Source of the DNA: an uncultured Clostridia bacterium
GTDB taxonomy: Bacteria > Bacillota > Clostridia > Christensenellales > DTU072
Direction: 5' to 3'
Assembly: GCA_944372665.1 (NCBI GenBank)
Contig: CALVZV010000005.1
Span: forward strand, 1 to 51,390
Length of the DNA: 51,390 nt
In this document: positions 1 to 9,024 of the stretch, piece by piece
How positions within the stretch are numbered: position 1 is the stretch's first letter
How the letters are laid out: every line of letters starts with the position of its first letter
Position numbers and translations under genes: made by a program
The notes under the pieces: model-generated
Database searches by the model: none
What the model was told of the DNA's origin: nothing
The model's input: only the letters and a program-made list of their open reading frames with translations

Positions 1-91
1 GCAAAATAAAATTTTTTGCCGTTTTTTTAATCCCGGAATAAAATCCTTACGCTATGGAGAAAATACCTGTATCAATTCAGGAGGTTTCAAT

Positions 92-448
92 ATGACCAAC
101 AAAGTATCGGATTGCTCCACTCCCGACAAAAACTGCAAGTCGGGCAACATGGAAAGCGCCAAAAACCGTAATGCCGCCGGTGGCATGGAATCGTCCTCGC
201 GCAACGTGAACGGCGCCAAAAACCGCGCTTCGGGCGCGGAATGCGGCAACATGGAGTCAGGCGCGACCAACAGAGCGGCTTCGGGCGCGGCTAATTCCTC
301 GTCCAAAGGCTCATACGTCGGCGTTTCCGATTCGGAATCCGCTGCCGGCAGACGTTTCAGATGCAACAACTGCGGAACCGTATTCAATGGCTCCAAGGCG
401 CCCTCGAAATGTCCCAAGTGCGATTCGTCGGAATTTTCGGCGCAATAA
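92..448 (+). CDS. Repeat-rich small protein with C-terminal zinc ribbon
   Basis: A 118-residue protein of unknown function. Residues about 18-68 are imperfect repeats built on GNMES...NR.ASG, rich in Asn, Ser, Gly and Ala and probably disordered. Residues 91-110 carry two knuckles, CNNC and CPKC, that form a rubredoxin-like zinc ribbon. Extra cysteines lie at 8, 15 and 51. A strong Shine-Dalgarno (caggagg) sits just before the ATG. The gene stands alone and ends at a strong bidirectional terminator shared with the convergent PRC-barrel gene. The ribbon suggests metal or nucleic-acid binding; nothing more specific can be said. Confidence 0.8.
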   Translation: MTNKVSDCSTPDKNCKSGNMESAKNRNAAGGMESSSRNVNGAKNRASGAECGNMESGATNRAASGAANSSSKGSYVGVSDSESAAGRRFRCNNCGTVFNGSKAPSKCPKCDSSEFSAQ

Positions 449-500
449 ACGGTCGGAAAAAACTTCCGCTCCGTCTCGGAGCGGAAGCGGATCGAATCGG

Positions 501-529
501 AAAGGGCGGAATTTTCCGCCCTTTGTTTT
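501..529. terminator. Bidirectional intrinsic terminator
   Basis: An 11-bp perfect stem (aaagggcggaa with ttccgcccttt) around a tiny loop, followed by a T-rich tract. It lies between two convergent genes and overlaps the last codon of the minus-strand one. A second GC-rich hairpin (cttccgctcc with ggagcggaag, about 466-488) lies just upstream. Confidence 0.8.
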
Positions 530-1160
530 AGTCGGAGGACGTAGCCACCAGGTCGGCTATCTTACCCGCTTTCAGTGCGTTTTTGACGATATTGTCGGTT
601 ATTATCGTTCCCGCCATCAGCACGAATGATCTGCCGATGTCGGACACCTCGCGCGCCACTTTTTTACCGACCAAAAATCCGTATCCGTTTTTATCGGAAA
701 CCGACGCTTTGCCCGGAACGAAACCGTCAAGCGCGGGGAGCAGCCGAGCGGCAGGCAGGGGTTTTTTCGCCGCAGCGGAGAGTATGACCGTGTTTCCCGA
801 AGCGGCGCCTATCCTTTTCAGAGAAAGGCTGCCGGCGTCGGTTTTAACGCTCTTCCGCTTGGAGTTTACGAAAACGTCCTCGACCTTCCCGGCGGCTTTT
901 CCGCGTGCGGTGTAAACGTATGCGCCTATGTTGATATGAATATATGTTCCTTTTGCGCTTGTAAGCCCCGTATCGGCGGTCGTCAATATGTCGTTTACCG
1001 CATATATCGAATCCCACGGAAGCATGTACATATCTTCATCCGTGGATATGCCTGCGACCGAATATGTTTCAGGGTCGATATATACGCCTTTTACGACGCC
1101 CAGCGTCTTTGCCGAACCGATCGATACGATGCTTTTTCCGAAAATTTCGCTTAACTGCAT
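528..1160 (-). CDS. PRC-barrel domain protein
   Basis: A 210-residue cytoplasmic protein. The N-terminal segment (MQLSEIFGKSIVSIGSAKTLGVVKGVYIDP and on) has the pattern of a PRC-barrel: a short beta-barrel module in RimM and YlmC/YmxH-type sporulation-era proteins. A second PRC-like repeat occurs around residues 75-115 (AYVYTARGKAAGKVEDVFV). I chose the internal ATG at 1160 because it follows a good Shine-Dalgarno (aaagaggtgaat); a longer form starting at 1193 has none. It is divergent from the acyl-CoA synthetase gene, and the two share a 62-bp intergenic region. The exact role is unknown. Confidence 0.7.
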   Translation of the reverse strand: MQLSEIFGKSIVSIGSAKTLGVVKGVYIDPETYSVAGISTDEDMYMLPWDSIYAVNDILTTADTGLTSAKGTYIHINIGAYVYTARGKAAGKVEDVFVNSKRKSVKTDAGSLSLKRIGAASGNTVILSAAAKKPLPAARLLPALDGFVPGKASVSDKNGYGFLVGKKVAREVSDIGRSFVLMAGTIITDNIVKNALKAGKIADLVATSSD

Positions 1161-1187
1161 ATTCACCTCTTTTAGCCGAGTAAATTC

Positions 1188-1216
1188 TTGCAAATCGGCG
1201 TCAATAATTGTATTAT
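1188..1216 (+). promoter_or_regulatory. Sigma-A type promoter giving a leaderless start
   Basis: TTGCAA (1188-1193), 17-nt spacer, TATTAT (1211-1216). Six nucleotides then separate the -10 box from the ATG at 1223, so transcription should begin at the start codon. There is no Shine-Dalgarno before this ATG. Confidence 0.7.
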
Positions 1217-1222
1217 TAGATT

Positions 1223-2845
1223 ATGAACGTGGATAAAGGTATATTCGCATATCTGACGGATTGGCTTAAGGAACCCGAAAAAATTTTGCTGGAATATTAT
1301 TCGGAGAAATTTACTCAGGCAGAGTTTGTCGGATATGTGTTAAAAACAGCCTCTTATCTGAAAAAAAACGGTTTTTCGCATTCTTTTATCGGTATAATGC
1401 TGCCTAATATACCCGAAGCGGTCTTCGCGCTTTATGCCGCTTCCGCGGTTTCGGGAACTGCAAATCTCATTAATCCCAGACTGCCGTCGGCGACTTTGGA
1501 ACGGATACTGTTGCAGACGGGCACCAAGGTGCTGTTTTTATACGACAAACTGTATTTCAGGCACGCGGAAACGCTTAAAAAAGCGGGCGTAAAAGTCGTG
1601 CTGTGCAGCCCTCTGTATTTCAGGAGAGAGCTTAAAATATTATATAAACTTACGAAAATAAAAGAAAACGTTGACTATTTCGAGGCGGTCGAAGGTATGG
1701 ACGAGGCTGCTGCGGATACGGGAAAAGGCTCGGATACGGCGGCGTGCATACATTCCGGCGGCACTACGGGGCAGCCGAAAACCGCCCTGATACCGGCAAA
1801 AGCGCTGAATATGCTGGAGGAAGCCGTCGTGACCAGCGTTCACCCCGATCCTTCGCTGATACCTTCGGACGGCGCGATGCTGATGATGCTGCCGATATTT
1901 CACGGTTTCGGCTTGGGTATAGCCATGCACACCGTCGCATGCAGGATCCGCGTGGTGCTGGAACCCGTCTTCAAGGCGCGCGAAGCGGCGCGTATGATAA
2001 AAAAGCACCGTGTAACTCACCTTGCCGGCGTGCCGAGCATGTACCGCAAACTGACCGAGGAGCGCGCTTTCAGGGGCAAAGCGCTTAAAAATCTGTGCAG
2101 GGTCTTCTGCGGCGGCGACGTACTTAGCCCCGTAGTCAAACGCGCTTTCGACCTAAAAGTGGCATCTTTCGGCGGCGACGCCGAGATACTGGAGGGCTAC
2201 GGACTGACCGAGACTGCTTCGGTCGTCACGGTCAACCCTGTCGGCAGAACAAAGGAGCGTTCGCAGGGGCTGCCGCTAAACGGCAACAGGATACGCATTT
2301 GCGCCGACGGCAAGGTGCTGCCGCCCGGTATGCCGGGCGAAATAGAGGTTTTTGCCGTTTCGCTGATGAGCGGATATCTGGGCGACGACGAGAGCACCGA
2401 CGCCGCGATATTTACCGATGCCGCGGGCATGCGCTGGCTTAAAACAGGCGATACCGGATATATGGACGAGGACGGATATCTGTACTTTTCCGAGCGGTCG
2501 AAACGCAGCTTCAAAATAGCCGCTATCAATATTTTTCCGTCCGAAATAGAGGCTGTTTCGGTTACCGTAAAAGGAGTTTCGGGAGCTTGTGCCGCAAGAA
2601 AAACGAATTCTGCCGGCAAACCGTACGTATGCTTGTACGTTGAAAAGGAAAGCAACGCGTTTTCGGACAGAGAGCTTAAAAACGCACTGAGAGCGGCGAT
2701 ATCCTCGCGCATAATGCGCTATGCCGTGCCGCGGGAGATCGTCTTTGTGGACAAGCTGAAATATACGGCTTTGGGAAAGGTCGATTTTATGTATTACGAA
2801 TCTTTAGGAGCCTCGGACGCTGAGGACGCGCGTATGGCGGAATAG
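1223..2845 (+). CDS. AMP-dependent acyl-CoA synthetase
   Basis: A 540-residue adenylate-forming enzyme of the acyl-CoA synthetase/FadD class, activating a carboxylic (probably fatty) acid to acyl-AMP and then acyl-CoA. Visible signatures are the phosphate-binding loop HSGGTTGQPK near residues 177-186, the GYGLTE motif near 327, the TGDTGYMDEDGYLYF hinge motif near 412, and a C-terminal FPSEIE segment. The catalytic Lys is likely in the GKVDF stretch near the C terminus. Length fits the family. It is monocistronic and apparently translated from a leaderless mRNA. The substrate cannot be read from sequence. spoVG converges on it immediately downstream. Confidence 0.88.
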   Translation: MNVDKGIFAYLTDWLKEPEKILLEYYSEKFTQAEFVGYVLKTASYLKKNGFSHSFIGIMLPNIPEAVFALYAASAVSGTANLINPRLPSATLERILLQTGTKVLFLYDKLYFRHAETLKKAGVKVVLCSPLYFRRELKILYKLTKIKENVDYFEAVEGMDEAAADTGKGSDTAACIHSGGTTGQPKTALIPAKALNMLEEAVVTSVHPDPSLIPSDGAMLMMLPIFHGFGLGIAMHTVACRIRVVLEPVFKAREAARMIKKHRVTHLAGVPSMYRKLTEERAFRGKALKNLCRVFCGGDVLSPVVKRAFDLKVASFGGDAEILEGYGLTETASVVTVNPVGRTKERSQGLPLNGNRIRICADGKVLPPGMPGEIEVFAVSLMSGYLGDDESTDAAIFTDAAGMRWLKTGDTGYMDEDGYLYFSERSKRSFKIAAINIFPSEIEAVSVTVKGVSGACAARKTNSAGKPYVCLYVEKESNAFSDRELKNALRAAISSRIMRYAVPREIVFVDKLKYTALGKVDFMYYESLGASDAEDARMAE

Positions 2846-3109
2846 CTAGCGGCTGACTGCAAATTTCAGATACTCCTCTTGCAGCGCTTCGGTCAGGTGT
2901 GCTCTGGCATCGCTGTTGACTGGATGCGCTATGTCCCGCACGCTGCCGTCGGGCATTTTTTTGCCGGGCATTACCGCCAGCAGCCCTTTTTCTCCGTTCA
3001 GAAGTTTTATGCCGTGGACGACGAACTCGTCGTCGAAAGTGACGCTGGCGACCGCCAGCACGTTGGAATCCTTTTTTGCGGGACGCAGTCTTACCTTGGT
3101 TACCTTCAT
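2846..3109 (-). CDS. spoVG: Septation/sporulation regulator SpoVG
   Basis: An 87-residue protein with the SpoVG pattern: MKVTKVRLRP at the N terminus, the FDDEFVVHGIKLLNGEKGL core, and the hallmark MPDGSVRDIAHPVNS segment. SpoVG is an RNA/DNA-binding regulator of septation and stage V sporulation in Firmicutes. A clear Shine-Dalgarno (ataaggag) precedes the ATG, and a good promoter lies upstream (3141-3169). The stop codon abuts the end of the convergent synthetase gene. It supports assignment to an endospore-forming lineage. Confidence 0.95.
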   Translation of the reverse strand: MKVTKVRLRPAKKDSNVLAVASVTFDDEFVVHGIKLLNGEKGLLAVMPGKKMPDGSVRDIAHPVNSDARAHLTEALQEEYLKFAVSR

Positions 3110-3140
3110 AAATTCTCCTTATCTCGAAAGCGGTGAACCA

Positions 3141-3169
3141 ATTATACACCGAGCCGCCGCCGATTACAA
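3141..3169 (-). promoter_or_regulatory. spoVG promoter
   Basis: On the minus strand: TTGTAA (3164-3169), 17-nt spacer, TATAAT (3141-3146), giving a leader of about 25 nt with a Shine-Dalgarno. Confidence 0.65.
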
Positions 3170-3221
3170 TATAGTTTCGGAAAATTAACACCAACCCCGC
3201 TTCTGCGGCATATTATAGGAT

Positions 3222-4565
3222 ATGCTATCGGGTGGGAAAATCCATTTTATCGGTATGGGCGGCGTCAGCATGTCGGCTTTGGCTAAGCTGATGATCCTTA
3301 AGGGGTATTCCGTGTCCGGATCGGATCTCAGGTATTCCGCCGAACTGGAGGAACTTGGCGAGTGGGGCGCAACCGTATTGCCGGGTTCGCATCCCGAAGC
3401 GGTGGCTGAAGCCGATCTGGTAGTGTATTCCGGCGCCGTGCCCTCGGACGATCCGGAACTTAAAGAAGCGGTCAGGCTCGGCAAAAAGCGCATAAGACGC
3501 GACTTTCTGCTGCGTGAGATCGCAGCGCGCTATCCCAAAGTGATCTCCGTCGGAGGCACGCACGGCAAAACCACCGTGGCCGCGATGCTGGCTTCGGTGT
3601 TCAGGGAAGCGGGCGAACTTTATACCGCGCACATCGGCGGACATACCTTCGATTCCGGCAATCTCAGTTACCGCGGCGATTCCGTTTTCATTACCGAAGC
3701 TTGCGAATACAAACGCAGTTTTCTGTCGCTAAGCTCCGACGTCGCTGTCGTTACCGCAGTAGAGCCGGATCATCCCGACACTTATAGGAACGAAAAGGAA
3801 CTGTTCGAGGCTTTCGCCGCCTTTTCGTCAAATCTCAAGCCCGGCGGCACAGCCGTGATCAATGCCGATACCGAGTTTTACCGTATGCGCGAAACCGCAT
3901 ATAAAGAAGTGTTCACTTATGCACTCGAAAGTAACGCCGATTTGAAAGGCGTCGATTTGAGAATGCTTAAAAACGGATGTTACGGATTCCGTATACGCCA
4001 ATCGGGGCGACCAGATATCGATATTGCGCTGTCGGTGCCCGGAAAGCACAACGTATACAACGCGCTTGCCGCGGCGGGTGCGGCAAGGATCGAGGGTGTT
4101 GCAGACAAATATATCTGCCAGGGGTTGAAACGATTTATCGGCGTCCGCGGCAGGTTCGAATACGTAAAGCCCTGCGGCGGCGCCAAGCTGTACGCGGATT
4201 ACGCTCATCACCCCACGGAAATACGCGCCGCGATACATACCGCGCTAGGCATGGAGCACAAACGCGTCATAGCCGTCTTTCAGCCGCACACCTTCAGCAG
4301 GACGGAAATGCTGCTGAAAGAGTTTACTTACTGCTTCTGCGACGCCGACGCGGTGTTCGTCTTCAAGGAATATTCCGCCCGTGAAAAAGGAGGCGGAAAG
4401 AGCGCGCTGGATCTTTACTGCGAACTTGCCAAAACGGGCGGAGAATGCTATTACTACGAGGACTCGATGAAACTTGCCGCCGCGCTGGCGGCGTATCTGC
4501 GGCCGGGGGATATGGTGCTTTTACTGGGCGCGGGCGACGTGGCAAAGGTCGCTGAGCTGTTGTAG
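3222..4565 (+). CDS. murC: UDP-N-acetylmuramate--L-alanine ligase
   Basis: A 447-residue Mur ligase. It adds L-Ala to UDP-MurNAc in the cytoplasm, the first step of the peptidoglycan stem peptide. The N-terminal Rossmann segment reads GMGGVSMSALAKLM, the ATP loop GGTHGKTT lies near residues 111-118, and the late motifs YADYAHHPTEI and FQPHTFSRT are characteristic of MurC. No convincing Shine-Dalgarno precedes the ATG. A TATTAT box at 3211-3216 ends 5 nt before it, so this gene may also be leaderless, although its -35 is poor. It stands alone, unlike the usual dcw-cluster location. Confidence 0.95.
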   Translation: MLSGGKIHFIGMGGVSMSALAKLMILKGYSVSGSDLRYSAELEELGEWGATVLPGSHPEAVAEADLVVYSGAVPSDDPELKEAVRLGKKRIRRDFLLREIAARYPKVISVGGTHGKTTVAAMLASVFREAGELYTAHIGGHTFDSGNLSYRGDSVFITEACEYKRSFLSLSSDVAVVTAVEPDHPDTYRNEKELFEAFAAFSSNLKPGGTAVINADTEFYRMRETAYKEVFTYALESNADLKGVDLRMLKNGCYGFRIRQSGRPDIDIALSVPGKHNVYNALAAAGAARIEGVADKYICQGLKRFIGVRGRFEYVKPCGGAKLYADYAHHPTEIRAAIHTALGMEHKRVIAVFQPHTFSRTEMLLKEFTYCFCDADAVFVFKEYSAREKGGGKSALDLYCELAKTGGECYYYEDSMKLAAALAAYLRPGDMVLLLGAGDVAKVAELL

Positions 4566-4648
4566 CCGGCGTTTCGCCGCGGCTTTGCCGTATGCGTTCC
4601 CGCAGCTTAAAGCAGGCGCTCCATTTATTACGTTTTCAGTCGTTTCTC

Positions 4649-4677
4649 TTGCAAAAATCGCGTCGGTGTGATATAAT
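4649..4677 (+). promoter_or_regulatory. Promoter of the MDR dehydrogenase gene
   Basis: TTGCAA (4649-4654), 17-nt spacer, TATAAT (4672-4677). A leader of about 20 nt carries the Shine-Dalgarno ggagggg before the ATG at 4705. Confidence 0.7.
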
Positions 4678-4704
4678 TTCGACATAAGTATCCGGAGGGG
4701 CAAA

Positions 4705-5700
4705 ATGAAACTGTATAAAGCCACGGGAGATAGATTTTTCAAGGAGGTGGAGTGCGAAAACAATCCGCCCGAATCTTTCGTAAAGCTGAAAATGAGCCTT
4801 ATATGCCCGACGCTTACGGACGTGGCGGTGTTCGAGGGCAAAGCCGACGTGGCTTATCCTCGGGTGCCCTGCAGAATGGCGACCGCGATCGTTTCCGAGG
4901 ACAGGGACGAATACGGTTTGAAACTCGGAGGCAAGGTAATACTCAATCCGTACATCGACATCGACGGTGACGAGGAAAGCGGCTACGCTCCGCCCGAACT
5001 TTACGGCGTGGACGAGGACGGCTTTCTGAGGGATTTCATCGCGCTGCCGCCCGATAACGTGGTGGCTTTCCCCGAAAACGTAAAGGAAGAAGAGGCGGTT
5101 TTTGCCGATACCGTGGCGATAGCTCTTAAGACGATCAAGACCTTAAGGCTCAAAAAGGGCGATTACGTCGCGGTCATAGGCGGTTCGCTGCTGGCGGTGG
5201 TGACGGCGGAACTGGCGCTGTATTACCAGGGTATTCCGATACTTATCACTTCCGACGCCAGATACCTCAGGATCGCCGAAAAAGCGGGGATCTATTATAC
5301 CGTAGACGAGTCCAAGGAAAACGTCACGGTGCGCGTAAAAAGCATTACCGGCGGCAGAATGGCGGACCACACCGTCATCCAGACGCTGCCCAACGTATCC
5401 CCGAATTACCTTTATAACATAACCGCCCAGGGCGGCACGTCGGTGATTTCGGGGCTGCACACCTCTTTCGCGCCCAGGATGGAATGCAATATTTCCGAAA
5501 TTGCGGCAAAGAATCTGACCGTCAGCGGAGTCACCGCGGCAAGGGAGGAATTCGTGGCTGCGATCAATCTGCTGGCACAGAAGATAATCAATTTCGACGG
5601 TTTTATCGACAAAGTCGTGCCGTTAAAAGACGCGGGCAAGCTTTTCGAGGAACTCAGCGACGATCCTTCGCGCTACGTAATGCCCGCGATCAAAGTATGA
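4705..5700 (+). CDS. Zinc-dependent-alcohol-dehydrogenase-like MDR family protein
   Basis: A 331-residue medium-chain dehydrogenase/reductase-like protein. The arrangement fits the family: an N-terminal GroES-like part (CPTLTDVAVFEG, YPRVPCRMATAIVSE, GLKLGGKVILNPY) and a nucleotide-binding part with GDYVAVIGGSLLAVVTAEL near residues 152-170. The usual GHE zinc motif and cysteine cluster are not obvious, so it may be a non-catalytic-zinc or quinone-oxidoreductase-like member. It has its own promoter and Shine-Dalgarno. The substrate is unknown. Confidence 0.65.
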   Translation: MKLYKATGDRFFKEVECENNPPESFVKLKMSLICPTLTDVAVFEGKADVAYPRVPCRMATAIVSEDRDEYGLKLGGKVILNPYIDIDGDEESGYAPPELYGVDEDGFLRDFIALPPDNVVAFPENVKEEEAVFADTVAIALKTIKTLRLKKGDYVAVIGGSLLAVVTAELALYYQGIPILITSDARYLRIAEKAGIYYTVDESKENVTVRVKSITGGRMADHTVIQTLPNVSPNYLYNITAQGGTSVISGLHTSFAPRMECNISEIAAKNLTVSGVTAAREEFVAAINLLAQKIINFDGFIDKVVPLKDAGKLFEELSDDPSRYVMPAIKV

Positions 5701-5730
5701 CGTATAAATTATAAAAAGACGGGAAAACAG

Positions 5731-5759
5731 TTGACAAGCGCCCTCGGAGTATATATAAT
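5731..5759 (+). promoter_or_regulatory. Consensus promoter of rpmE
   Basis: A perfect TTGACA (5731-5736), 17-nt spacer and perfect TATAAT (5754-5759), expected for a highly expressed ribosomal protein gene. The leader is about 40 nt. Confidence 0.85.
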
Positions 5760-5804
5760 AGCTAAGCATTCACGCGTAATACGCCATAATATAGAGGTAG
5801 AAAT

Positions 5805-6011
5805 ATGAAAGAGAAAATTCATCCGAATTACAAAGTCGTAGACGTTGTTTGCGCTTGCGGCGCGAAATTCAGAGCAGGCACCACCAAAAACGTAGACGTT
5901 CTCAAAGTGGATATTTGCAATCAGTGCCATCCGTTCTATACGGGCAAGCAAAAGATAGTGGACGTCGGCGGCCGCGTCGATTCGTTCTATAAGCGCTACG
6001 GCAAGAAATAA
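5805..6011 (+). CDS. rpmE: Ribosomal protein bL31, zinc-binding form
   Basis: A 68-residue large-subunit protein starting [19 protein letters not shown]. The cysteines at CAC and CNQCH form the zinc site of the C+ form of bL31. The C terminus [17 protein letters not shown] is typical. It is preceded by an agaggt Shine-Dalgarno and a perfect sigma-A promoter. A strong hairpin follows, then the DUF1385-PrmC gene and prfA. The order rpmE-DUF1385-prmC-prfA is common in Clostridia. Confidence 0.96.
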   Translation: MKEKIHPNYKVVDVVCACGAKFRAGTTKNVDVLKVDICNQCHPFYTGKQKIVDVGGRVDSFYKRYGKK

Positions 6012-6031
6012 TTACTGTCGGAAATGAACGG

Positions 6032-6059
6032 ATAGGTGCAGGCGACTGCACCTATTTTG
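6032..6059 (+). terminator. Hairpin after rpmE, partial terminator
   Basis: A 10-bp stem (ataggtgcag with ctgcacctat) closed by a GCGA tetraloop. Only a short T-rich tail follows, so it may attenuate rather than stop transcription into the next gene. Confidence 0.5.
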
Positions 6060-6075
6060 CTAGTAAGAGGAAGTT

Positions 6076-7935
6076 ATGGCGCGTAAAAACTGCTCACCTA
6101 TAGGCGGACAGGCAGTGCTCGAAGGCGTTATGATGCGCGGACCGGGCGCGGAAGCCGTCGCGGTACGCGATCCGCGCGGAGTCGTTCAGCTCGAAAGCCG
6201 ACGCATCCGCGACGACAAATCCGCCCTCAAAAAAATACCCGTCCTACGCGGCGTGGTCGCATTCGTGCAGAGTTTTATAGACGGCACGCGCATTCTTATG
6301 CGCTCCGGCGAGGTTTACGGCGACGATCCGGAAGCCGAAGCCACGCCTTTCGAAAAAAAACTCGAAGAAAAACTAAAGATCAATCCGATGAAACTCGCCG
6401 CCGCGGTCGGCGCCGTACTCGGCGTCCTTCTGGCGGTAGTCATTTTCGTGGTCGTACCCACCTACGTTACCCACGGTATATATACGCTGATAAAGCTAGA
6501 CGCGCTGAACGATTATCTCAGGATCCTTATAGAAAACCTGACGATAGGCGTGCTTAAACTTGCCGTATTTTTCGCCTACCTTGCTCTGGTGGGCAGAATG
6601 AAGGATATCAGACGGCTGTTTGCGTATCACGGCGCGGAACACAAGACCATCGCCTGTTACGAAGCGGGCGAAGAACTGAGCGCGGCAAACGTCATGAAGC
6701 ATACGCGTTTCCACGACAGATGCGGCACCAACTTTATTTTCATAGTCATGACGGTGTCGATATTTTTCAACGCGCTGTTCTTTGCGCTTATAGGCTGGGA
6801 TCCCGAATTAACTATACTCGAAGTGCTGGTCAGGATAGCCCTGATACCCGTGATAGCCGGGCTTTCATACGAGGTTTTAAAGACCGCCGCCAAATTCGAC
6901 AATCCTTTCGTAAGGGTTCTCAAAGCTCCGGGTTTGGCGCTCCAAAGACTGACCACCGGGGAACCCGACGAGAGTATGGTCGAGGTTGCGATAGCGGCGT
7001 TCAAAGAGGTTATTCTGCTTCAGTCAGACCCCGCCGAACCCGAAAAGAAATTCGTTACTTTTTCCAAGCGCGAAAACGTAGCGCTCCGGCTTAAAAAGAT
7101 TCTGGAGCCCGTAGGCGCCTCGGACAACGAAGCCGAACTGATAATGATGTTCGTCACCGAAACGGAAACTTTCGGCGCGCTGAAAAGCATCCGTTTCTTT
7201 TCCGCAAACGACGTCGGGCGCATGACAGAACTTGCCGAGGAACGCGCTACGGGGAAACCGCTGCAGCACGTTCTTAGAGAAGTCTGTTTTTACGGCAGGA
7301 CGTTTTCCAGCGACGCCCGCGCGCTGATACCGCGCGGCGATACCGAGATACTTGCCGAGACCGCGATAAATATCGTCACCGCCGCGAAAGCCGAACGGGA
7401 CGACGTCAGGGTGCTGGAATTGTGTACGGGATCCGGCGCCGTGGCGGTCACGCTCAATCTGGAAACGGGCGTCGCGGTAACGGCTTCGGATATTTCGGTG
7501 GAAGCGCTTTCGCTTGCCGACGAGAACGTAAGACGGTATAAAGCCGACGTACAGCTGGTGCAAAGCGATCTGTTCGGGGAAATACCCGGAAAATACGACG
7601 TTATAGTCGCCAATCCGCCCTATATTCCGACTGCGGACATCGATTCGCTGCAGACCGAAGTCAGGGATTATGAGCCGCATACGGCACTCGACGGCGGCTT
7701 AGACGGTCTCGATTTTTACAGACGTATAGCGGCGGAATACCTTTTGCATCTGAAGCCGGGGGGCAGACTGGTGCTGGAAGCCGGTATCGGAGAGGCGGAA
7801 AAAATAGAAAAGATATTCGGTCTCAGAGCAGAAATAGTGCGCGATTATAACGTGCCGCCGGTGGACAGGGTGCTGGTGTTTTCGCCTTTTGCGGTAGACG
7901 CGGCAAAAACCGTAGGAGATAAATACGATGTTTGA
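6076..7935 (+). CDS. prmC: Fusion of DUF1385 membrane protein with PrmC release-factor methyltransferase
   Basis: A 619-residue natural fusion. Residues 1 to about 310 are a DUF1385 (YqhQ-like) protein: [17 protein letters not shown] at the N terminus, membrane segments near 115-140, 150-170 and 225-270, and the conserved [17 protein letters not shown] and [11 protein letters not shown] motifs. Residues about 325-619 are PrmC, which methylates the GGQ glutamine of release factors: an N-terminal helical substrate domain, SAM motif LELCTGSGA near 447, and catalytic NPPY at 513-516. The two are normally separate adjacent genes. The reading frame is open throughout, so this is not a missed stop. 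It overlaps prfA by 8 nt, linking the methylase to its substrate. Confidence 0.92.
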   Translation: MARKNCSPIGGQAVLEGVMMRGPGAEAVAVRDPRGVVQLESRRIRDDKSALKKIPVLRGVVAFVQSFIDGTRILMRSGEVYGDDPEAEATPFEKKLEEKLKINPMKLAAAVGAVLGVLLAVVIFVVVPTYVTHGIYTLIKLDALNDYLRILIENLTIGVLKLAVFFAYLALVGRMKDIRRLFAYHGAEHKTIACYEAGEELSAANVMKHTRFHDRCGTNFIFIVMTVSIFFNALFFALIGWDPELTILEVLVRIALIPVIAGLSYEVLKTAAKFDNPFVRVLKAPGLALQRLTTGEPDESMVEVAIAAFKEVILLQSDPAEPEKKFVTFSKRENVALRLKKILEPVGASDNEAELIMMFVTETETFGALKSIRFFSANDVGRMTELAEERATGKPLQHVLREVCFYGRTFSSDARALIPRGDTEILAETAINIVTAAKAERDDVRVLELCTGSGAVAVTLNLETGVAVTASDISVEALSLADENVRRYKADVQLVQSDLFGEIPGKYDVIVANPPYIPTADIDSLQTEVRDYEPHTALDGGLDGLDFYRRIAAEYLLHLKPGGRLVLEAGIGEAEKIEKIFGLRAEIVRDYNVPPVDRVLVFSPFAVDAAKTVGDKYDV

Positions 7936-8992
7936 AAAACTGGAAGCCATGCTGAAGCGCTTCAACGAGCTTGACGGGCTGATATCCGATCCGGAGACGG
8001 TAAAAAAACGCGAATTGTGGCAGTCGCTTGTCAAGGAGCGTGCTTCGCTGGAGGAGGTCGCCGAAAAATATTCGGCATATCTCAAAACAGAAGAAGAAGC
8101 CGCGGTATGCCGCGAAATGATGGACTCCGGCGACGAAATGGCGGAACTTGCCGAAGCCGAATACGAGGAACTCGGTTTGAAACGCGCTGCGCTGATAGAC
8201 GAGCTGAAGATACTGTTGATCCCCAAGGACCCGATGGACGAAAAAAACGTCATCATCGAAATCCGCGGCGGCGCTGGCGGCGAGGAAGCCAGTCTGTTCG
8301 CGGCGGATCTTATGAGGATGTACCACCGTTTCGCCGAAAGGCTCAGGTGGAAAGTCGAGGAGATCAACCTTAACGAGACCGAACTCGGCGGCGTCAAGGA
8401 GGCGGTGTTCATGCTTAACGGCAAGGGCGCATATTCCAAGATGAAGTACGAATCGGGCGTGCACCGCGTCCAGCGCGTGCCCGAAACGGAATCGCAGGGT
8501 AGGGTACACACCTCCACATGCACGGTAGCGGTACTTCCCGAAGCCGAGGAAGTTGTCGTGGATTTTAACGAAAAAGACTTCAAAATCGACACTTACCGCA
8601 GCGGCGGCGCGGGCGGCCAGCACGTCAACAAGACCGAATCCGCCGTCAGGATCACGCATCTGCCGACCGGTATAGTGGTGGAATGCCAGGACGAACGCAG
8701 CCAGATAAAAAACCGCGAAAAGGCGTGGAAGGTCATGAATTCGCGGCTTTACGACTATTTCAGGACGCAAAAGGACAAGGAATACGCCCTTAACCGCAAG
8801 ACCCAGGTAGGCACCGGCGACCGTAGCGAAAGGATAAGGACGTACAACTTCCCTCAGGGCAGGGTGACCGATCACAGGATAGGGCTGACGCTATACAATC
8901 TGACCGATTTTATGGACGGCGACATGTTTGAAATGGTGGAAGCGCTGCAGCTGTACGACAGAAATCTCAAACTCGGCGACGTAGCCGAATGA
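7928..8992 (+). CDS. prfA: Peptide chain release factor 1
   Basis: A 354-residue class I release factor that reads UAA and UAG. The catalytic GGQ is in [18 protein letters not shown], and the RF1-type tripeptide is PET in [18 protein letters not shown] (RF1 has PxT, RF2 has SPF), so this is RF1. Length is normal. A Shine-Dalgarno (taggag) lies inside the 3' end of the PrmC fusion gene, and the start overlaps that gene by 8 nt, so the two are translationally coupled. Confidence 0.96.
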   Translation: MFEKLEAMLKRFNELDGLISDPETVKKRELWQSLVKERASLEEVAEKYSAYLKTEEEAAVCREMMDSGDEMAELAEAEYEELGLKRAALIDELKILLIPKDPMDEKNVIIEIRGGAGGEEASLFAADLMRMYHRFAERLRWKVEEINLNETELGGVKEAVFMLNGKGAYSKMKYESGVHRVQRVPETESQGRVHTSTCTVAVLPEAEEVVVDFNEKDFKIDTYRSGGAGGQHVNKTESAVRITHLPTGIVVECQDERSQIKNREKAWKVMNSRLYDYFRTQKDKEYALNRKTQVGTGDRSERIRTYNFPQGRVTDHRIGLTLYNLTDFMDGDMFEMVEALQLYDRNLKLGDVAE

Positions 8993-9024
8993 CCGGCGGG
9001 GCGACAATCCCCGGAAGAGGAACC

